Below are positions 30,515 to 44,108 of a stretch of DNA of 64,000 nt, one piece after another. Position 1 is the first letter of the stretch; every line of letters starts with the position of its first letter. Made by a program: the position numbers and the translations under genes. Source of the stretch: Ustilaginoidea virens. Lineage: Eukaryota > Ascomycota > Sordariomycetes > Hypocreales > Clavicipitaceae. The notes beneath the pieces are model-generated. The model was not told the DNA's origin. It saw nothing but the letters and a program-made list of their open reading frames with translations, and ran no database searches. The DNA lies in contig NC_057319.1 of the NCBI RefSeq assembly GCF_000687475.1, forward strand, positions 2,170,001-2,234,000. Direction: 5' to 3'.

Positions 30515-32471
30515 TCATGAAGTAAGACTTAAAAATACAGCAGCAATAGACGACTTATCATACTTCACATATTTCCCCTTACCCTTGTCAATCTCGTGAT
30601 ATCGATCCCAAAAGCGATCGTATAATGGCTGTAACTTCTGCCGGATATCCTTTCCGAACAACAATCGCACCTCCGGTTCCATATTGTAAGACTTATGTTT
30701 CGCAACCATGTCATCGAAAGCAGCGTTAAATTGGGCGAACTTTTCTTTGATCTTATCTTTATCCTTACTGCTCAGTCCCTTAATCACCGATGCGGAATCA
30801 GCCTGGCCAGAGGTCGGTCGTGCTGAGCGGTTGGTATGAATTGTATCAAAAAGATAAACCGACAAGTCCCTACACACATCCGTATATGCAGAGGTGGCCT
30901 TCTTACGCCACTGGTCAAGAATTTCCACTTTTGACTGCAATAAAGGCCCAAGATCAGAATCCTTTATCAATCGCTCGATCGTCACTACGCAATTGGCAAC
31001 GAATACACCAGCCACGGCCTTGCTTTTTAGTAGCACCTTTGCCTTTTGATCCAGTGAAGATAAAAGCGCATCTATAGTGTCCTGGCAATAGTGTGCGAAT
31101 ATTTCCCCCCCATCAGCACCAATATCAAAAGAGGCAAGACTAGGAATGGCATCAGCCGAAGCACCGCTTGTTCCTGCAGTTAACCTCCAGCCGCCATCAC
31201 CAAGTGATATCATAATGCTGGATATTGGATGAAGGAATTCGACCATGGTCTGAAGTCGGTGCATGATCTCTGACACAAGAGGCACTACAGCGCCGTCGGA
31301 CGGTAAGGCTTGTAGTCCAGCCACCTTTCTTCTGGTTTCCTCAAGCAAATCGGACAGGGATGACTTCGCAGTTTCCCGTACAGGTTTCAACGCAGCAGCG
31401 AGAGAGCCTCTGAGTTCACCTGTCCTCGACTCCAAGTTCCCCGATAATGCCGATAAGATTTCAGTTATTTCATATGCCAAATAACAATCGGTACTTAAAT
31501 GTATCTTAATATGAGCATTGAGCTCCCGAAGTGTGCGCGCAAGTTCCGCTAGTGCCGCTTGGCATGTGGCCTGGAATACCGGTCCCCAATCATCACGTTT
31601 GAATACGCTGCATATGTTATCGTACTCGGACAAAAACATGGCTTCCATTGCCCTGGCGTATGTACTTATGCCATTTGTGCCAGCACGGTAGATAGCTCCA
31701 GGGTTCTTCTTCTTCGCTGTGTTAACGCTTGCAGCCGCCAGATTCATAAGAGATGATGAAACATATGGAGCCCGGATCTCAGCGAAAATCTTTGACGCTG
31801 GTGAGTCAAGTCCTGTCTGTTGATGTCCACCAGCCAGATAAGTGTAGACAAGACCTAGTCGGGCAATCTTGTCCTGGGGCAAGACAGGAAAAGGCTTGTC
31901 TTTTGTGATATAGTGGAGAGGCTCAATAGATCGAGGTGTCTCACTTCGTAGTATTTTATCAAAGTAACTTTCGAGTTGGCTATTGCCCGAATTGATAAGT
32001 CGGGTCAGCTCAGTTATGGTGCTCTGATTTGCTCTCAAGTTTGAGGCCTGCATGTCTGCATGGGACCTATTCAGTCGTTTCAATGAGGCCAGGTAACTTG
32101 ATAATCCGGCCTTTTCGGGCCCGGCGCGGATTATTTGCTCCTCATTGTCTTTGTTGTCGGCAGGTTGACGCAATCGATCGATGGCGGTAAGGATGGCATC
32201 AACATCTGCTTGACCTTTAGTCTTGACGATGTACCGAAGCTTTCGTAGTATTCTTACTGTTCCCAAGTAGCTGAAGGCGCCGGGTCTCACCACTCAGGGG
32301 CCCCGCAACGTCGTGTACACTCTGACCAGAAAGCTCTAGGCGTCCAAGGCTAGCTTGGATCTTCTTGGTGAGCTGTGTGGTCTTGTCAAGACGGGAGTTC
32401 AGTACATCGACTTCAGCTCTAGCTTCTTCGTCCATTGCATGGTGGGTAGCGGTTGATATTCCGACTGCCAT
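30515..32471 (-). CDS. EXO70: Exocyst complex component Exo70
   Basis: Exo70 is the exocyst subunit that tethers secretory vesicles to the plasma membrane through phosphoinositides and Rho GTPases; in hyphae it works at the tip. The N-terminus (MAVGISTATHH, then DVLNSRLDKTTQLTKKIQ) is the helical heptad region of the family. The conserved VDAILTAIDRLRQP and IIRAGPEKAGLSSYLASLKR segments and the C-terminal Exo70 domain, ending KGKYVKYDKSSIAAVF, follow. A 52-bp intron at 32206-32257 (GTAAGA, GACTAA branch, AGCAG) joins LQLLGN to NVDAIL. Model: complement(join(30515..32205,32258..32471)), 634 aa. I chose the Met at 32471 because homologues start MAVG; an in-frame Met three codons upstream is possible. 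It is head-to-head with MCM3. Confidence 0.92.
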
Positions 32472-32935
32472 TTCAGGCAAACTTCGTCTGCTGCAAGACG
32501 TAGTGCGTTGAAGATGGATAAAAATAGCAAGTGTGTTTACGTGTCTATTTCTGAGGCAGTCAAGTTATCGAAACATTGGCTTTTCCTAGCACTCCACAAA
32601 TATAAATAGGAGATTACACACTGAGCTTACCATAGGAGGTAGGTGGTAAGTGAGTACAGTACATAGAAGATAACTGTTAACCATACTCTTGAGGCAGGTA
32701 CCAAGCTTACCCCGCATAATAGTACTTTACGTGTAATAAGTCGGGTTTCGCGTCCTGCCGATCTAAGCGCGTCTTGCTGTATGCATGGTTCATCCTTTTT
32801 TCACCAAGTCCTTTCTTCACCAAGTTAATATTGTGCTACGTCTTCGCACTGTTCCTTAATTTATTCAATTAAATTGACAATCTAAGAACACTGATTTTAT
32901 TCTACTGGCCGGTACTCTCGTACGGCACTATCGTT
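32472..32935. promoter_or_regulatory. Shared EXO70/MCM3 bidirectional promoter region
   Basis: This 464-bp region separates two divergent start codons. It contains TTTCGCG (32746-32752), resembling the E2F/SBF-type G1/S element, about 185 bp upstream of MCM3. I saw no further gene. Confidence 0.5.
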
Positions 32936-35823
<2,888 letters not shown>

Positions 35824-36229
35824 TTTGAATCAGATTAGACGCAGAGGTTAGTGGGTAGATATATCAGCTGAGGCTGTGATGAGATGAGGGCTTTCGCCTA
35901 TAAGGTCCTTGTAAAATAGTGTGTTTTCTGCATCTTCGATGCGTCATTTAATATGTGAATGTACAAAAGAAAAGAGCACGTACGGCCTCTGGGATTTAAG
36001 ATGAGGAGCAGATGCAACTAATGAATCGTTCGCATATGTTGTCTGCAAAGCTACGAGTCATGTTACGGTCAGACGAAATATCTCAGTCGTTGCATTTCCA
36101 ATAAAGATTCATCTGGATTTTTGCGGGCTAAGCTGTTGAATCTATAAGGATCCGTACAAGTAACGGGCATTTCCATATAATGGAGGTGATATATAGATAC
36201 ACGGTCCTGGGGGGGCCTCCCTAAAAGAC
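35824..36229. other. Convergent intergenic region MCM3 / CSM1-like
   Basis: These 406 bp between two convergent stop codons presumably hold the two 3' UTRs. No open frame or RNA motif is evident. Confidence 0.5.
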
Positions 36230-37740
36230 TTAGCTGGATATTTGTGGTGCACTACAATGCTTCCGTTCCGTTAAAGATTTATTTAATCTGGCGTAGAAGT
36301 TAGACGCCTGTGTCCTCGTGAATGTGATTTCTTCCACCAGGTAGTCCGGTAATATTTTCATCAGATCACTGTCCCTTCCTATGTCTAATTGAGGCTTGTA
36401 TGTGAATTGAACGTCTTCATAGTTGTCAGAAGCATGGACAGATTCTAGGGCCAGTTTAAAGTGAAGAGCTTCACAGTGTTAGCGCCAGATAAGACTGCGA
36501 GTTTAGCACAGTAATCACTTACTCCCATTCCTTCCGGTCTGAATGCAGTCAAAAACATCTTCCTCGTCGCCTCGAGTCATTCGACTCACAATGAGCCCCG
36601 TTAAGTCGCCGTAAAGATATTCTTTAGCTTGCGCTGCAAGCAGCGCGTCAATGGGAGCTGATTTACAGGTTGATGTCCCAGTTTTCACCGTATTCCCCGG
36701 GGCTTTACTGATTACCCCCGCAGCTCTGCTGGCAGATAGTTTAGCAGAAAGAGACTGGATCTCGGATTTAGTATGTGAAAAGGACACGTTCAGAGTGTGT
36801 AATTCTTTTTCTAAAGCGTCGATCCTGACTTTGCTCTGGCTCAGCTGCTGTTTCAGTTGAGTGTTTTGCAGTATCAGGACTGACTGTGCAGCTATTTCGT
36901 CTTTAAGCTCCATAATGAGTTTGTTCGATGCTATTCGCGAATTGCGTTTCGTCACTACCTGTTCAAATATGATACCAAAAATTTACCGTTAAGACTTTGA
37001 GACTTACCATCAGTGGCCTCTTCTGATTGCCTTTTCAATCGTTCAAAGTTAAGCTCAGCGGCCTTGATACCAATACTCAGCAACTCGTTATGCCGGGTCT
37101 CTAAGGTATTATATTTTTTGGTGACTTCGCTCAAGCTCCTTCGAAGGACAACTTCAAGAGCATCCTGCTGGAGACCTTGAGCGACCTGCTCCATACCAGT
37201 ATGGCGGGCTGCTTGGGGAAGGGTGGTGGTAGCCATTGCGAAATCTGTTCTTCCATCCATATTTGTCAAGTCCCATTTCTGAGTTTCTGATAACAATGCA
37301 CAAGTTTGAGACCCATCAAGGCGTCCTATCTGTTGGAAATTAAGTTCTTTATCATGTCTCTCGAATTTGTTTTGGTCTGCGGCAGCGAGCGACTTATCAT
37401 GGGAGTCTTCATCACCACACACATGCGTTATATCTGCCTGGCGCTCACTTGGAGCCTTGTTTCTGCACTTTCCCACAAGAATTTTTTTGGGCGCATTCTG
37501 CCTATTAGTTGCACAATCACCGATTCGTGACCCTGGTCTCTGTCCCAGCTTCAACATATGACTTGTGTTGCGCGTAGATCTCTGGTGATTACCGCTGGGA
37601 TCTGAGATTATCTTATCCGGTTCTCGGGTATGAGCGATCTCAATAGCTTCCACATCGTCGAAGTCTGGCTCGGAATCCAACGTTTTCATTGAGGCGAAGC
37701 TACCAGCCACTACTGACCTTGGAGCCATAACAGACAACAA
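36230..37740 (-). CDS. CSM1: Csm1/Pcs1 monopolin-type kinetochore protein
   Basis: Csm1 (Pcs1 in fission yeast) clamps kinetochore microtubule attachment sites and helps rDNA organisation. The first 230 residues are low-complexity and charged, with no domain. A coiled coil follows (about residues 215-330: LETRHNELLSIGIKAAELNFERL onward, in leucine heptads). The globular Csm1 C-terminal domain comes last, with EYLYGDLTGLIV, GDEEDVFDCIQTGRNGT and LHFKLALES. Splicing model: complement(join(36230..36468,36523..36954,37008..37740)). The 54-bp intron at 36469-36522 joins NG-T-LHFKLALE. The 53-bp intron at 36955-37007 uses a GTAG acceptor to keep frame. The protein is 467 aa from the first Met; a Met four codons later is equally plausible. 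Confidence 0.83.
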
Positions 37741-38251
37741 CAGCCAAGTAGTGAGAGTTAGATGAATGGCGAAAAGTTGAAAAGTAATCTGGTGAGAGTT
37801 GGCGGTCGCGAATTAGTACCAGTGGTAGGAGGAATCTAACACTTGGGTCGACGTTCTCGCCACCAGCAAGAAATGCTTGAAAATATGCACAACAATAAAG
37901 TAATGCACATTTCCCTTTAAGGCTAATGTAAACAACGAGGATCGATATCTAAAAACATACACCGTCGCGCTAAGCCATTTAAGAAAGGTGGATGAATCTT
38001 GGCGGGGTCGCGAGACGGAGAGTGGCATAGAAGTGGAGCCTATTTGCTCTCCATCAAGAATATATCTATCCTCTTATGTGCGTCGGACCTAGTTGTACCT
38101 ACAACACTCGAGCTGTAGAGCCATCCGTGCTATCAATTCTCGCATCCTCTTACCTGGTGCGGTAGAAGTCTGTTCCAACGATTTTTTAAAGCACAGTATC
38201 ATCTTCAATCCCTCCTTGGATCTTCCTCTCCGAATCCACGCCCTCTCTAGA
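37741..38251. promoter_or_regulatory. Shared CSM1/TMS1 bidirectional promoter region
   Basis: These 511 bp between divergent start codons show no convincing TATA box or other gene. Short open frames near 37,813-38,028 and 38,089-38,295 have no recognisable features. Confidence 0.45.
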
Positions 38252-39846
38252 ATGGGTGCGATCCTGTCACTGCCGCTACTAGCGGTTCCAAGCATGACTA
38301 CCGTACGATGACCGTATTCATTGTATTGACCAAATATCTGACAGACTTTTTTGGCCAGGTGTTATCTTTTGCAGCCAGCTGCTGTGGCGCTGCGACTTGT
38401 TCTATGGTTTGCAGCGCCTGCGGCAAGTGTGGGAACAGGTACGTTGACAACCTCGACATTTACTTCCAACCCAAACCTCCCGACTGCCCTACCTTTTACG
38501 GCAACTGGTATAACCGTTGATCACTGATCAATAAATATCATAGTGTTGCCACTCGCATCGCATATGCTCTTATGCTTCTTGTCAACTCTATTATAGCGTG
38601 GATCATGCTGACTCCTTGGGCGATCGAGAAATTACAACACCTTGCCTTCGACTATATCAAGATTAACTGTCCTAATGGTGAATGCTATGGTTGGCTTGCC
38701 GTTCATCGAATTAATTTTTCTCTTGGTATTTTCCATATCGTACTCGCTGCACTACTCTTTGGTGTTACATCATCAAAACATCCTCGCGCTGCCATTCAGA
38801 ACGGCTACTGGGGCCCGAAGATCATTGTTTGGGCGACCTTGATAATAGTCGCCTTTCTCATGCCAAATGAGTTTTTCATTTTCTGGGGAAACTATGTCTC
38901 TCTGGTCTGCGCCATGTTATTCCTCATTCTGGGGCTAGTACTCCTCGTGGATCTTGCTCACACCTGGGCCGAGTACTGTCTGAAACAGATCGAAGATACA
39001 GATTCGAGATTATGGCGATTTGTTCTTATTGGGAGTACGCTTGCTATGTACCTTGGATCTGTTGCTATGACCGTGGTCCAATATATCTTTTTCGCAAAGG
39101 GAGAATGTCATATGAATCAGGCCGTCATCACGGTAAACCTTCTCTTTTGGCTTGCTATCTCTTTGATATCCATCAACCCAACAGTTCAGGAGCATAACTC
39201 AAAGGCTGGTATCGCGCAATCTGCCATCGTTTCAATCTACTGCACTTATCTTACCATGTCTGCAGTCTCTATGGAGCCAGATGACAAACATTGCAATCCA
39301 CTCATTCGAGCTCAAGGTACCAGAACAACATCCGTGGTCATCGGAGCAATTGTTACAATGCTTACGGTTGCCTACACGACAACACGAGCTGCCACTCAAA
39401 GCCTTGGCCTTGGAAATACTGTTGGGAGCATCCATCTGTCTGAGGACGACGTGCATGACCTGGTTACGCAACAACCAAGCCCTCGCCGCGAAATGAGAGC
39501 AGAAGCTTTACGGCGAGCCGTTGAAGAGGGGAGCTTGCCAGCAGATGCTCTGTTATCAGATGAGGAGAGCGATGCTGATGAAGAAACACCACAAGATGAT
39601 GAGCGCTTCCGGACCCAATATAGCTACACCGTATTTCATGTTATTTTCTTTCTCGCTACCGCTTGGGTGTCAACATTGTTGACAATGCAATACGAGGAAA
39701 GCACCAAGAATGGTGATTTTGCCACGGTCGGTCGTACATACGCAGCGAGTTGGGTCAAGATTGTTAGTGCCTGGGTGTGTTATGGACTCTATATATGGAG
39801 TCTGGTTGCGCCAATCGCTCTCCCTGACCGCTTCGAATTTTCGTAA
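38252..39846 (+). CDS. TMS1: TMS1/SERINC-family multipass membrane protein
   Basis: Members of the SERINC/TMS family are multipass membrane proteins of the endomembrane system and plasma membrane; lipid scrambling and serine-lipid roles have been described, and the function in filamentous fungi is uncertain. Three exons, join(38252..38302,38359..38438,38544..39846), give 477 aa. The N-terminus MGAILSLPLLAVPS, the Cys-rich ASCCGAATCSMVCSACGKCGN block and SVATRIAYALMLLVNSIIAW are family signatures. About ten hydrophobic segments follow. Between the later ones lies a cytosolic acidic loop (LLSDEESDADEETPQDDE), as in other fungal members. The introns are 38303-38358 (56 bp) and 38439-38543 (105 bp); both restore the conserved N-terminal reading. 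Confidence 0.92.
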
Positions 39847-40293
39847 ACTTTTTAATGCTCCGGTGGCAGCTCATTATGCCGGTTCAGTATGCATTAATAT
39901 TATCAGATGCTTGCCAATATCTCTGCCAAGAAAAGTTGAATCGATCATTCGTTGTTTGTTTCAGCTATCATAAAAGCTGCATCATAAACCAACGTATTCC
40001 AGGTCCATATTGTGATGTTGCCAGCCATAGTGCTTGGCCGATCACAGAGAAGGTTTTAGATCCAAGTTATAAGACGGGCGATGTGTGCTCCTTGTCTACT
40101 GCAGGAGAAGGAACTCATCCAAGTTATACTACAGATTTCAGGTATATTTGGGAATAAATATGACATCGTTTACTGGTTTTACCGGAAAAAAAAAAGTCAA
40201 CAGCCTTGATAGACGAATCCATTAAGTTGAAAAAAGTTGTTTGCCGACACATGCTGTCCCACGACATCCAACGAGGTTAATCCATTTAGTTCA
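39847..40293. other. Convergent intergenic region TMS1 / MSP1
   Basis: These 447 bp between convergent stops contain a short A-run near 40,184. A minus-strand open frame overlapping its right part lacks domain support and is probably noise; the real MSP1 stop is at 40294. Confidence 0.45.
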
Positions 40294-41770
40294 CTAATCC
40301 TTATTTTCCGCAACAGGTTGATGCCAATTTTTATACTCGCTGGTGGACGTTCGGGTTTGGCTTGGCTGTCCATGCATGGTAACTTGCGAATGCGAATTTC
40401 CAGTGCCTGTATCATTTTGTCTTGCTCGCTTCCCAAAGAAATCGTTAGTTCTGATACCGCGGAACTCTTGAGGGTCGACAAATGCCATTCGGCGCCCTTC
40501 AGTTCTGTGCCGTCGCATGTACTCTCGAACTGGCTCCATGGCGGCATCTCGACATGCTTCTTTGATGTCACTTCCTGACATTCCAGCTGTGATCATTGAC
40601 ACATAGGCCAAGTCAAAATCATGTTCGTCTGTTTGGGTATCTTGTAATACCAGCTGCAGAATCTTGCGTCGTTGTTCCAAACCCGGGAGTGGTACTGGAA
40701 ACTTTTTGGGCAGACGACGCAAAATCGCTTCATCGATGTCGTTGATGCGGTTCGTAGCACCAAGAACAACAATTTGAGCTGGTAGACCTGATGAATTTGC
40801 TGATGTAAGGCCGTCCCATAATGTCATGAACCTGGTACAGCAATTGAGTTTCTTAACCAGACTGGAAATATAGACGGAATGCTTACTCGGCTTTGACCAT
40901 GCTACTTGCCTCGTTTTCTCCGCTTCTCCTCGTCCCCAAAACGGCATCTATCTCGTCAATAAATATGATAGCTGGCTGCATCTTGCGCGCCAACGAGAAA
41001 ACAGCGCGTACTATTTTGTTTGAATCCCCATACCATTTCTCCGTCATTGTAGAAATGTGAAGATTGATAAATGACGCACCGCTCTCGTGAGCCAATGCCT
41101 TTGCAAGCATTGTTTTTCCACATCCAGGAGGTCCAAAAAGTAACACTCCCGGCGGCGCTGAAAGTAGAGGCGATGTATGGGAATACAGTTGCGGCATTGT
41201 GAGTGGGTAGATGACTGATTCTTGTAGTTCTTCAATAATATCGTCGAGGCCGCCAATGTCTTAACATCACAATTTCCGCCATTAATCAGAGAAGCTACAA
41301 ATATGGGTTTGGACCATCTGGAGAAAAGGTATAAGCTTACCTTCAAAGCAAACGTGTATGTCTTCAGGCGGCACCATTTCTAATGCAACTAAGTTTTCAT
41401 ACTCGTTGAGAACTAAATCATCTACTTTGCCAGCCCTATTCCCATCGTCCATATCCCGCGATGAATTTTCGACCTCGTTGCGACGTCTATTCAATCGTTC
41501 AAGGTGTGCTTTTGCCTGTCTCCGTGTTTGCTCGCGCTTCTCTTTGTCTGGGTCGGCAAGATTGCTCAGCATAGGTGTCAACAAGTTTCTGGCTATGTAC
41601 AATCCCGCAGTCATCTACACAAATGTGTTAAATAATGAGTACCATGTTGCAAGCAAATATCAGAAATACGAGGGTATGATTAAAGAATCAAAAGGAGAAC
41701 AGTGACATACCATGCCGGCGAACAATAAAAGATTTACCGCGACATCGCCAAGTCTCCGTCGTTCTCCCAT
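40294..41770 (-). CDS. MSP1: Msp1/ATAD1 mitochondrial outer-membrane AAA ATPase
   Basis: Msp1 extracts mislocalised tail-anchored proteins from the mitochondrial (and peroxisomal) outer membrane. The N-terminal segment [19 protein letters not shown] is a single transmembrane anchor. The AAA core has Walker [16 protein letters not shown], Walker [14 protein letters not shown] and the sensor/arginine region [19 protein letters not shown]; the substrate pore loop [11 protein letters not shown] is present. Four exons, complement(join(40294..40831,40887..41259,41341..41614,41711..41770)), give 414 aa. Introns are 96, 81 and 55 bp long, and all phases agree. The C-terminal 60 residues after [15 protein letters not shown] are poorly conserved, so the last exon end is the least certain part. 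Its 5' end lies only 385 bp from the transposon nest. Confidence 0.92.
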
Positions 41771-42155
41771 CTTTAAAACCCAGTATTGCTAAAAGGGAAG
41801 AACGTCCCAGGGAGAGAATCGTCACAACTCCTAAGGTGTAGGAAATAAATGGTATTTGGTCTTTGGACTAGATCTTATTACAACTTAGTACGGCGGTATA
41901 TTAGCTATGTAGCGCAAATCACAGCCATGTAAAAATATGTAATTTCAAAAAACTTGAAATACCTGCTTAGTCGTAGTATTCTATATTAGATAATCGGCCT
42001 AAGCTAAATTAAATCTTTAAACACTCTATTAATAATTAAAAAGAGAAAACTATATTAATTACTTAATTAAATAAAAAACTCTTATATTTATAATTAATTA
42101 TATAATAATATTTTTTTAGAATTTCAGCTGCACTTTTATTGCAATTCTAAAGAAT
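41771..42155. other. Border between gene-rich DNA and the retrotransposon nest
   Basis: These 385 bp are the MSP1 upstream region. From about 41,960 the sequence becomes very AT-rich and poor in CpA/TpG, although the first recognisable element end is only at 42156. No gene is visible. Confidence 0.5.
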
Positions 42156-42478
42156 TGTGAAGGACTGGCCCTAAGGCGACTGCGAATAGGCGTTAATTAT
42201 AAATATTAATAAAACTAAAGAGTATGACGGACTAGCCCTAGGGCGGCTGCGAATAGGCGTTAATCGGATGTATTAATAAAACTAAGGAGGAAGGGAGAAG
42301 AGACTAAATCGGGTCCCTTCCGCAGTCTATATATATCCGTATATAGCGCGGGCTAGAGCCCTAATATTACCCTATAGGCCCGCGCGTCTACCTTATATTA
42401 TCTATCCCGGATTAAGCACGGGCGTAGCCTAAGCCTTAGTCGATCTATAATATAGGCATAGCCTGAATCCGTAATATA
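42156..42478 (-). repeat. 3' LTR of the gypsy remnant (probable)
   Basis: The plus strand starts TGTGAAGG here, so the element strand ends CCTTCACA. The inner end follows directly after a polypurine tract and reads TATATTACGG, explained by an original TG turned into TA. It includes a tandem 67-bp duplication. The partner LTR is not in the window, so the borders are inferred. Confidence 0.5.
42162..42290. repeat. Tandem 67-bp duplication
   Basis: Two neighbouring copies begin GGACTGGCCCTAAGGCG (42162) and GGACTAGCCCTAGGGCG (42229). They share the words GCTGCGAATAGGCGTTAAT (first copy ACTGCG) and ATTAATAAAACTAA. The differences are mostly transitions. Confidence 0.7.
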
Positions 42479-42490
42479 CCCCCCTTCTCT
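42479..42490 (-). other. Polypurine tract of the gypsy remnant
   Basis: On the element strand this reads AGAGAAGGGGGG immediately before the proposed LTR start, the expected position for plus-strand DNA priming. Confidence 0.5.
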
Positions 42491-43319
42491 AGGAAAAATT
42501 TCATCTATTTCTATATTAGGGTTACTATAGGGTTCGACCGGGCCTATTATATATTCGAATATCCCCCTATTTAACCTTAAATGCCTCCCGCACTATAGTA
42601 TCCTTAAAGTTCTTTAGCGGTTCTTAAGTCGGCGAATTATATCCCTTCTATTTTACTAATACATTATATTTACTACTATAGCCCTAAGCGTTTTTAGTAG
42701 CTAGTATCTTTTTAACCTTGAATTCCTTATATAAGATATTAGAGTCCTCTAGTAGGACTAGTAGGTGACTAGGCCTAATATCTATAAGTATTTAGCTTAG
42801 TAGTAGGTTAGAAGCGGTATATTCTATAAGATTAATATAAAAGACTAGGTAAATACTATTAAGGATATTAAATCGGATATTAAGTAGGGATGGAACGGCT
42901 ATAATAGTATACTTAGTAGATACTTAGTCGAGCTTCTTATAAGGCCGGTTGGTTTTAATATTCTATAGGTTTAGCTAAACTTAATCCCTAACTTAGTAGT
43001 ATTCTACTGGGCATTAGGAATGGTTTATTATATCCTACTACTGCTATTAGGTAAAGACGATAGCAGTTTAGGCGAGTTTGCCCCCCTCCTATATTATAGC
43101 TAGGAAGCGCACTACTTACCCTTTAGGGGTTATTAAATTTAGCATAATATCGGGGGGGGGGGTGCTATAATAGGAGAGTTAAAGCCATTTAGGAGATAAT
43201 TCGGACTATATCTAGTAACTAAAGAAGTGCGGTTATTTAGAGTATATTAGTAAGTTATAAGATATTAGGGCTAGTTGTATTAGAATGCATAAGATAGCCT
43301 AGACCTCCTAGTTTATACT

Positions 43320-43640
43320 CTCTATACTACCGTTAGTCTATAAGTAGTATACTATCGAGAGGAGTTATATAATCCTAATAGCCTAATATATTATAGTCTA
43401 GAATTAGCCTACCTAGTCTGAGCCTCTATCGCTAATAATCTAGGCAGGGAATCTATAGTACTACTATTAGTAGTCTAGGAAATATTCTATATAATCCTCC
43501 GCTTGCATTAAGTATATCGCTTTAAGTTAAATATACTTTAATAGGCAGTTAGTAATAACTATTAAATAGTATAGATTAGAGTTAGTATAGGCTAAGAGGT
43601 CTATTATAAAGTCTATAGAGATTTAAGACTAAAAGCGATT
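43320..43640 (-). pseudogene. Gypsy integrase core, RIP-degraded
   Basis: The minus-strand translation contains SIDFIIDLLAY (first catalytic Asp near 43,611), LIVITNCLLKYI, and after three consecutive stops IISDRGSD (second catalytic Asp near 43,429). This order and spacing match the Ty3/gypsy integrase signature. Many TAG/TAA codons replace expected Gln or Trp codons. It is non-functional. Confidence 0.75.
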
Positions 43641-43659
43641 TAAAATTAGTAGGGGCTAA

Positions 43660-44108
43660 TGTTGATATAAACTCGGGGTACCCAGTTGTACGTAGGGTCG
43701 CGCGCGTGGTATCATGTACCGTGAGGTCACTAAGTAAAGGATTTATTGACTTTACTAATGACTGACTAACTAAAAGGAAAGAAAGGAAGCAAAAGAGTAA
43801 TTACACGATATGGCCTTTTTGTGCGTGTGCCGTTGTCATATGCATCGGCGCAGTCGGGCCGGGCTGCCCGCATGCCCTACCGGGCTTAGGGGTAAAGGGG
43901 CAAAAGTGGCCACATCGTGCGCAACGGGTATACACGGCACATCCGTCGCAATATGCCCAATTGTGCCCAATTAGGCACCTTACGATAGCGATTCCGATAC
44001 TGGCAGCTTCTCTTTTTATAGAAGCAAACATCAGAATCGCTAGGATGTAAAGCGCACACATAGAAAGAAAAGTGCGGCGCGGTCTCGGTAGGTTATACCG
44101 CCGATAAC
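43660..44108 (-). repeat. 3' LTR of the minus-strand copia element, outer part
   Basis: The element-strand end reads TTTATATCAACA. Together with 51512-51691 it forms an LTR of about 624 bp that begins TGTCTGAC and ends AACA, a regular TGT...ACA pair. This part is unexpectedly GC-rich (about 43,800-43,930) compared with the AT-rich surroundings. An 86-codon open frame within it has no recognisable domain and is not called as a gene. Confidence 0.7.
44104..44108 (+). repeat. Target-site duplication of copia copy A (left)
   Basis: ATAAC directly precedes the 5' LTR and is repeated at 51512-51516 directly after the 3' LTR. This fixes both LTR borders. Confidence 0.9.

Larger units (their letters stand above)
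42156..43659 (-). mobile_element. Ty3/gypsy retrotransposon remnant (3' end), heavily RIP-mutated
   Basis: Reading the minus strand from 43,640 gives a gypsy integrase core full of stops, followed by about 0.7 kb of unrecognisable sequence, a purine tract and a 323-bp LTR ending at 42156. The upstream part of the element (gag to RNase H) is separated by the copia element starting at 43660 and is not in the window. CpA and TpG dinucleotides are nearly absent and TpA is abundant, as expected for saturating RIP. Confidence 0.75.

Noticed and set aside
42530..42550. GGGTTCGACC-like word suggesting a tRNA T-arm
   Set aside because: No acceptor stem, D-arm or anticodon arm could be formed around it in RIP-degraded gypsy DNA.
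43801..44061. 86-codon minus-strand frame with several Cys residues
   Set aside because: It lies inside the LTR of the minus-strand copia element, and the cysteines do not form a recognisable zinc motif.
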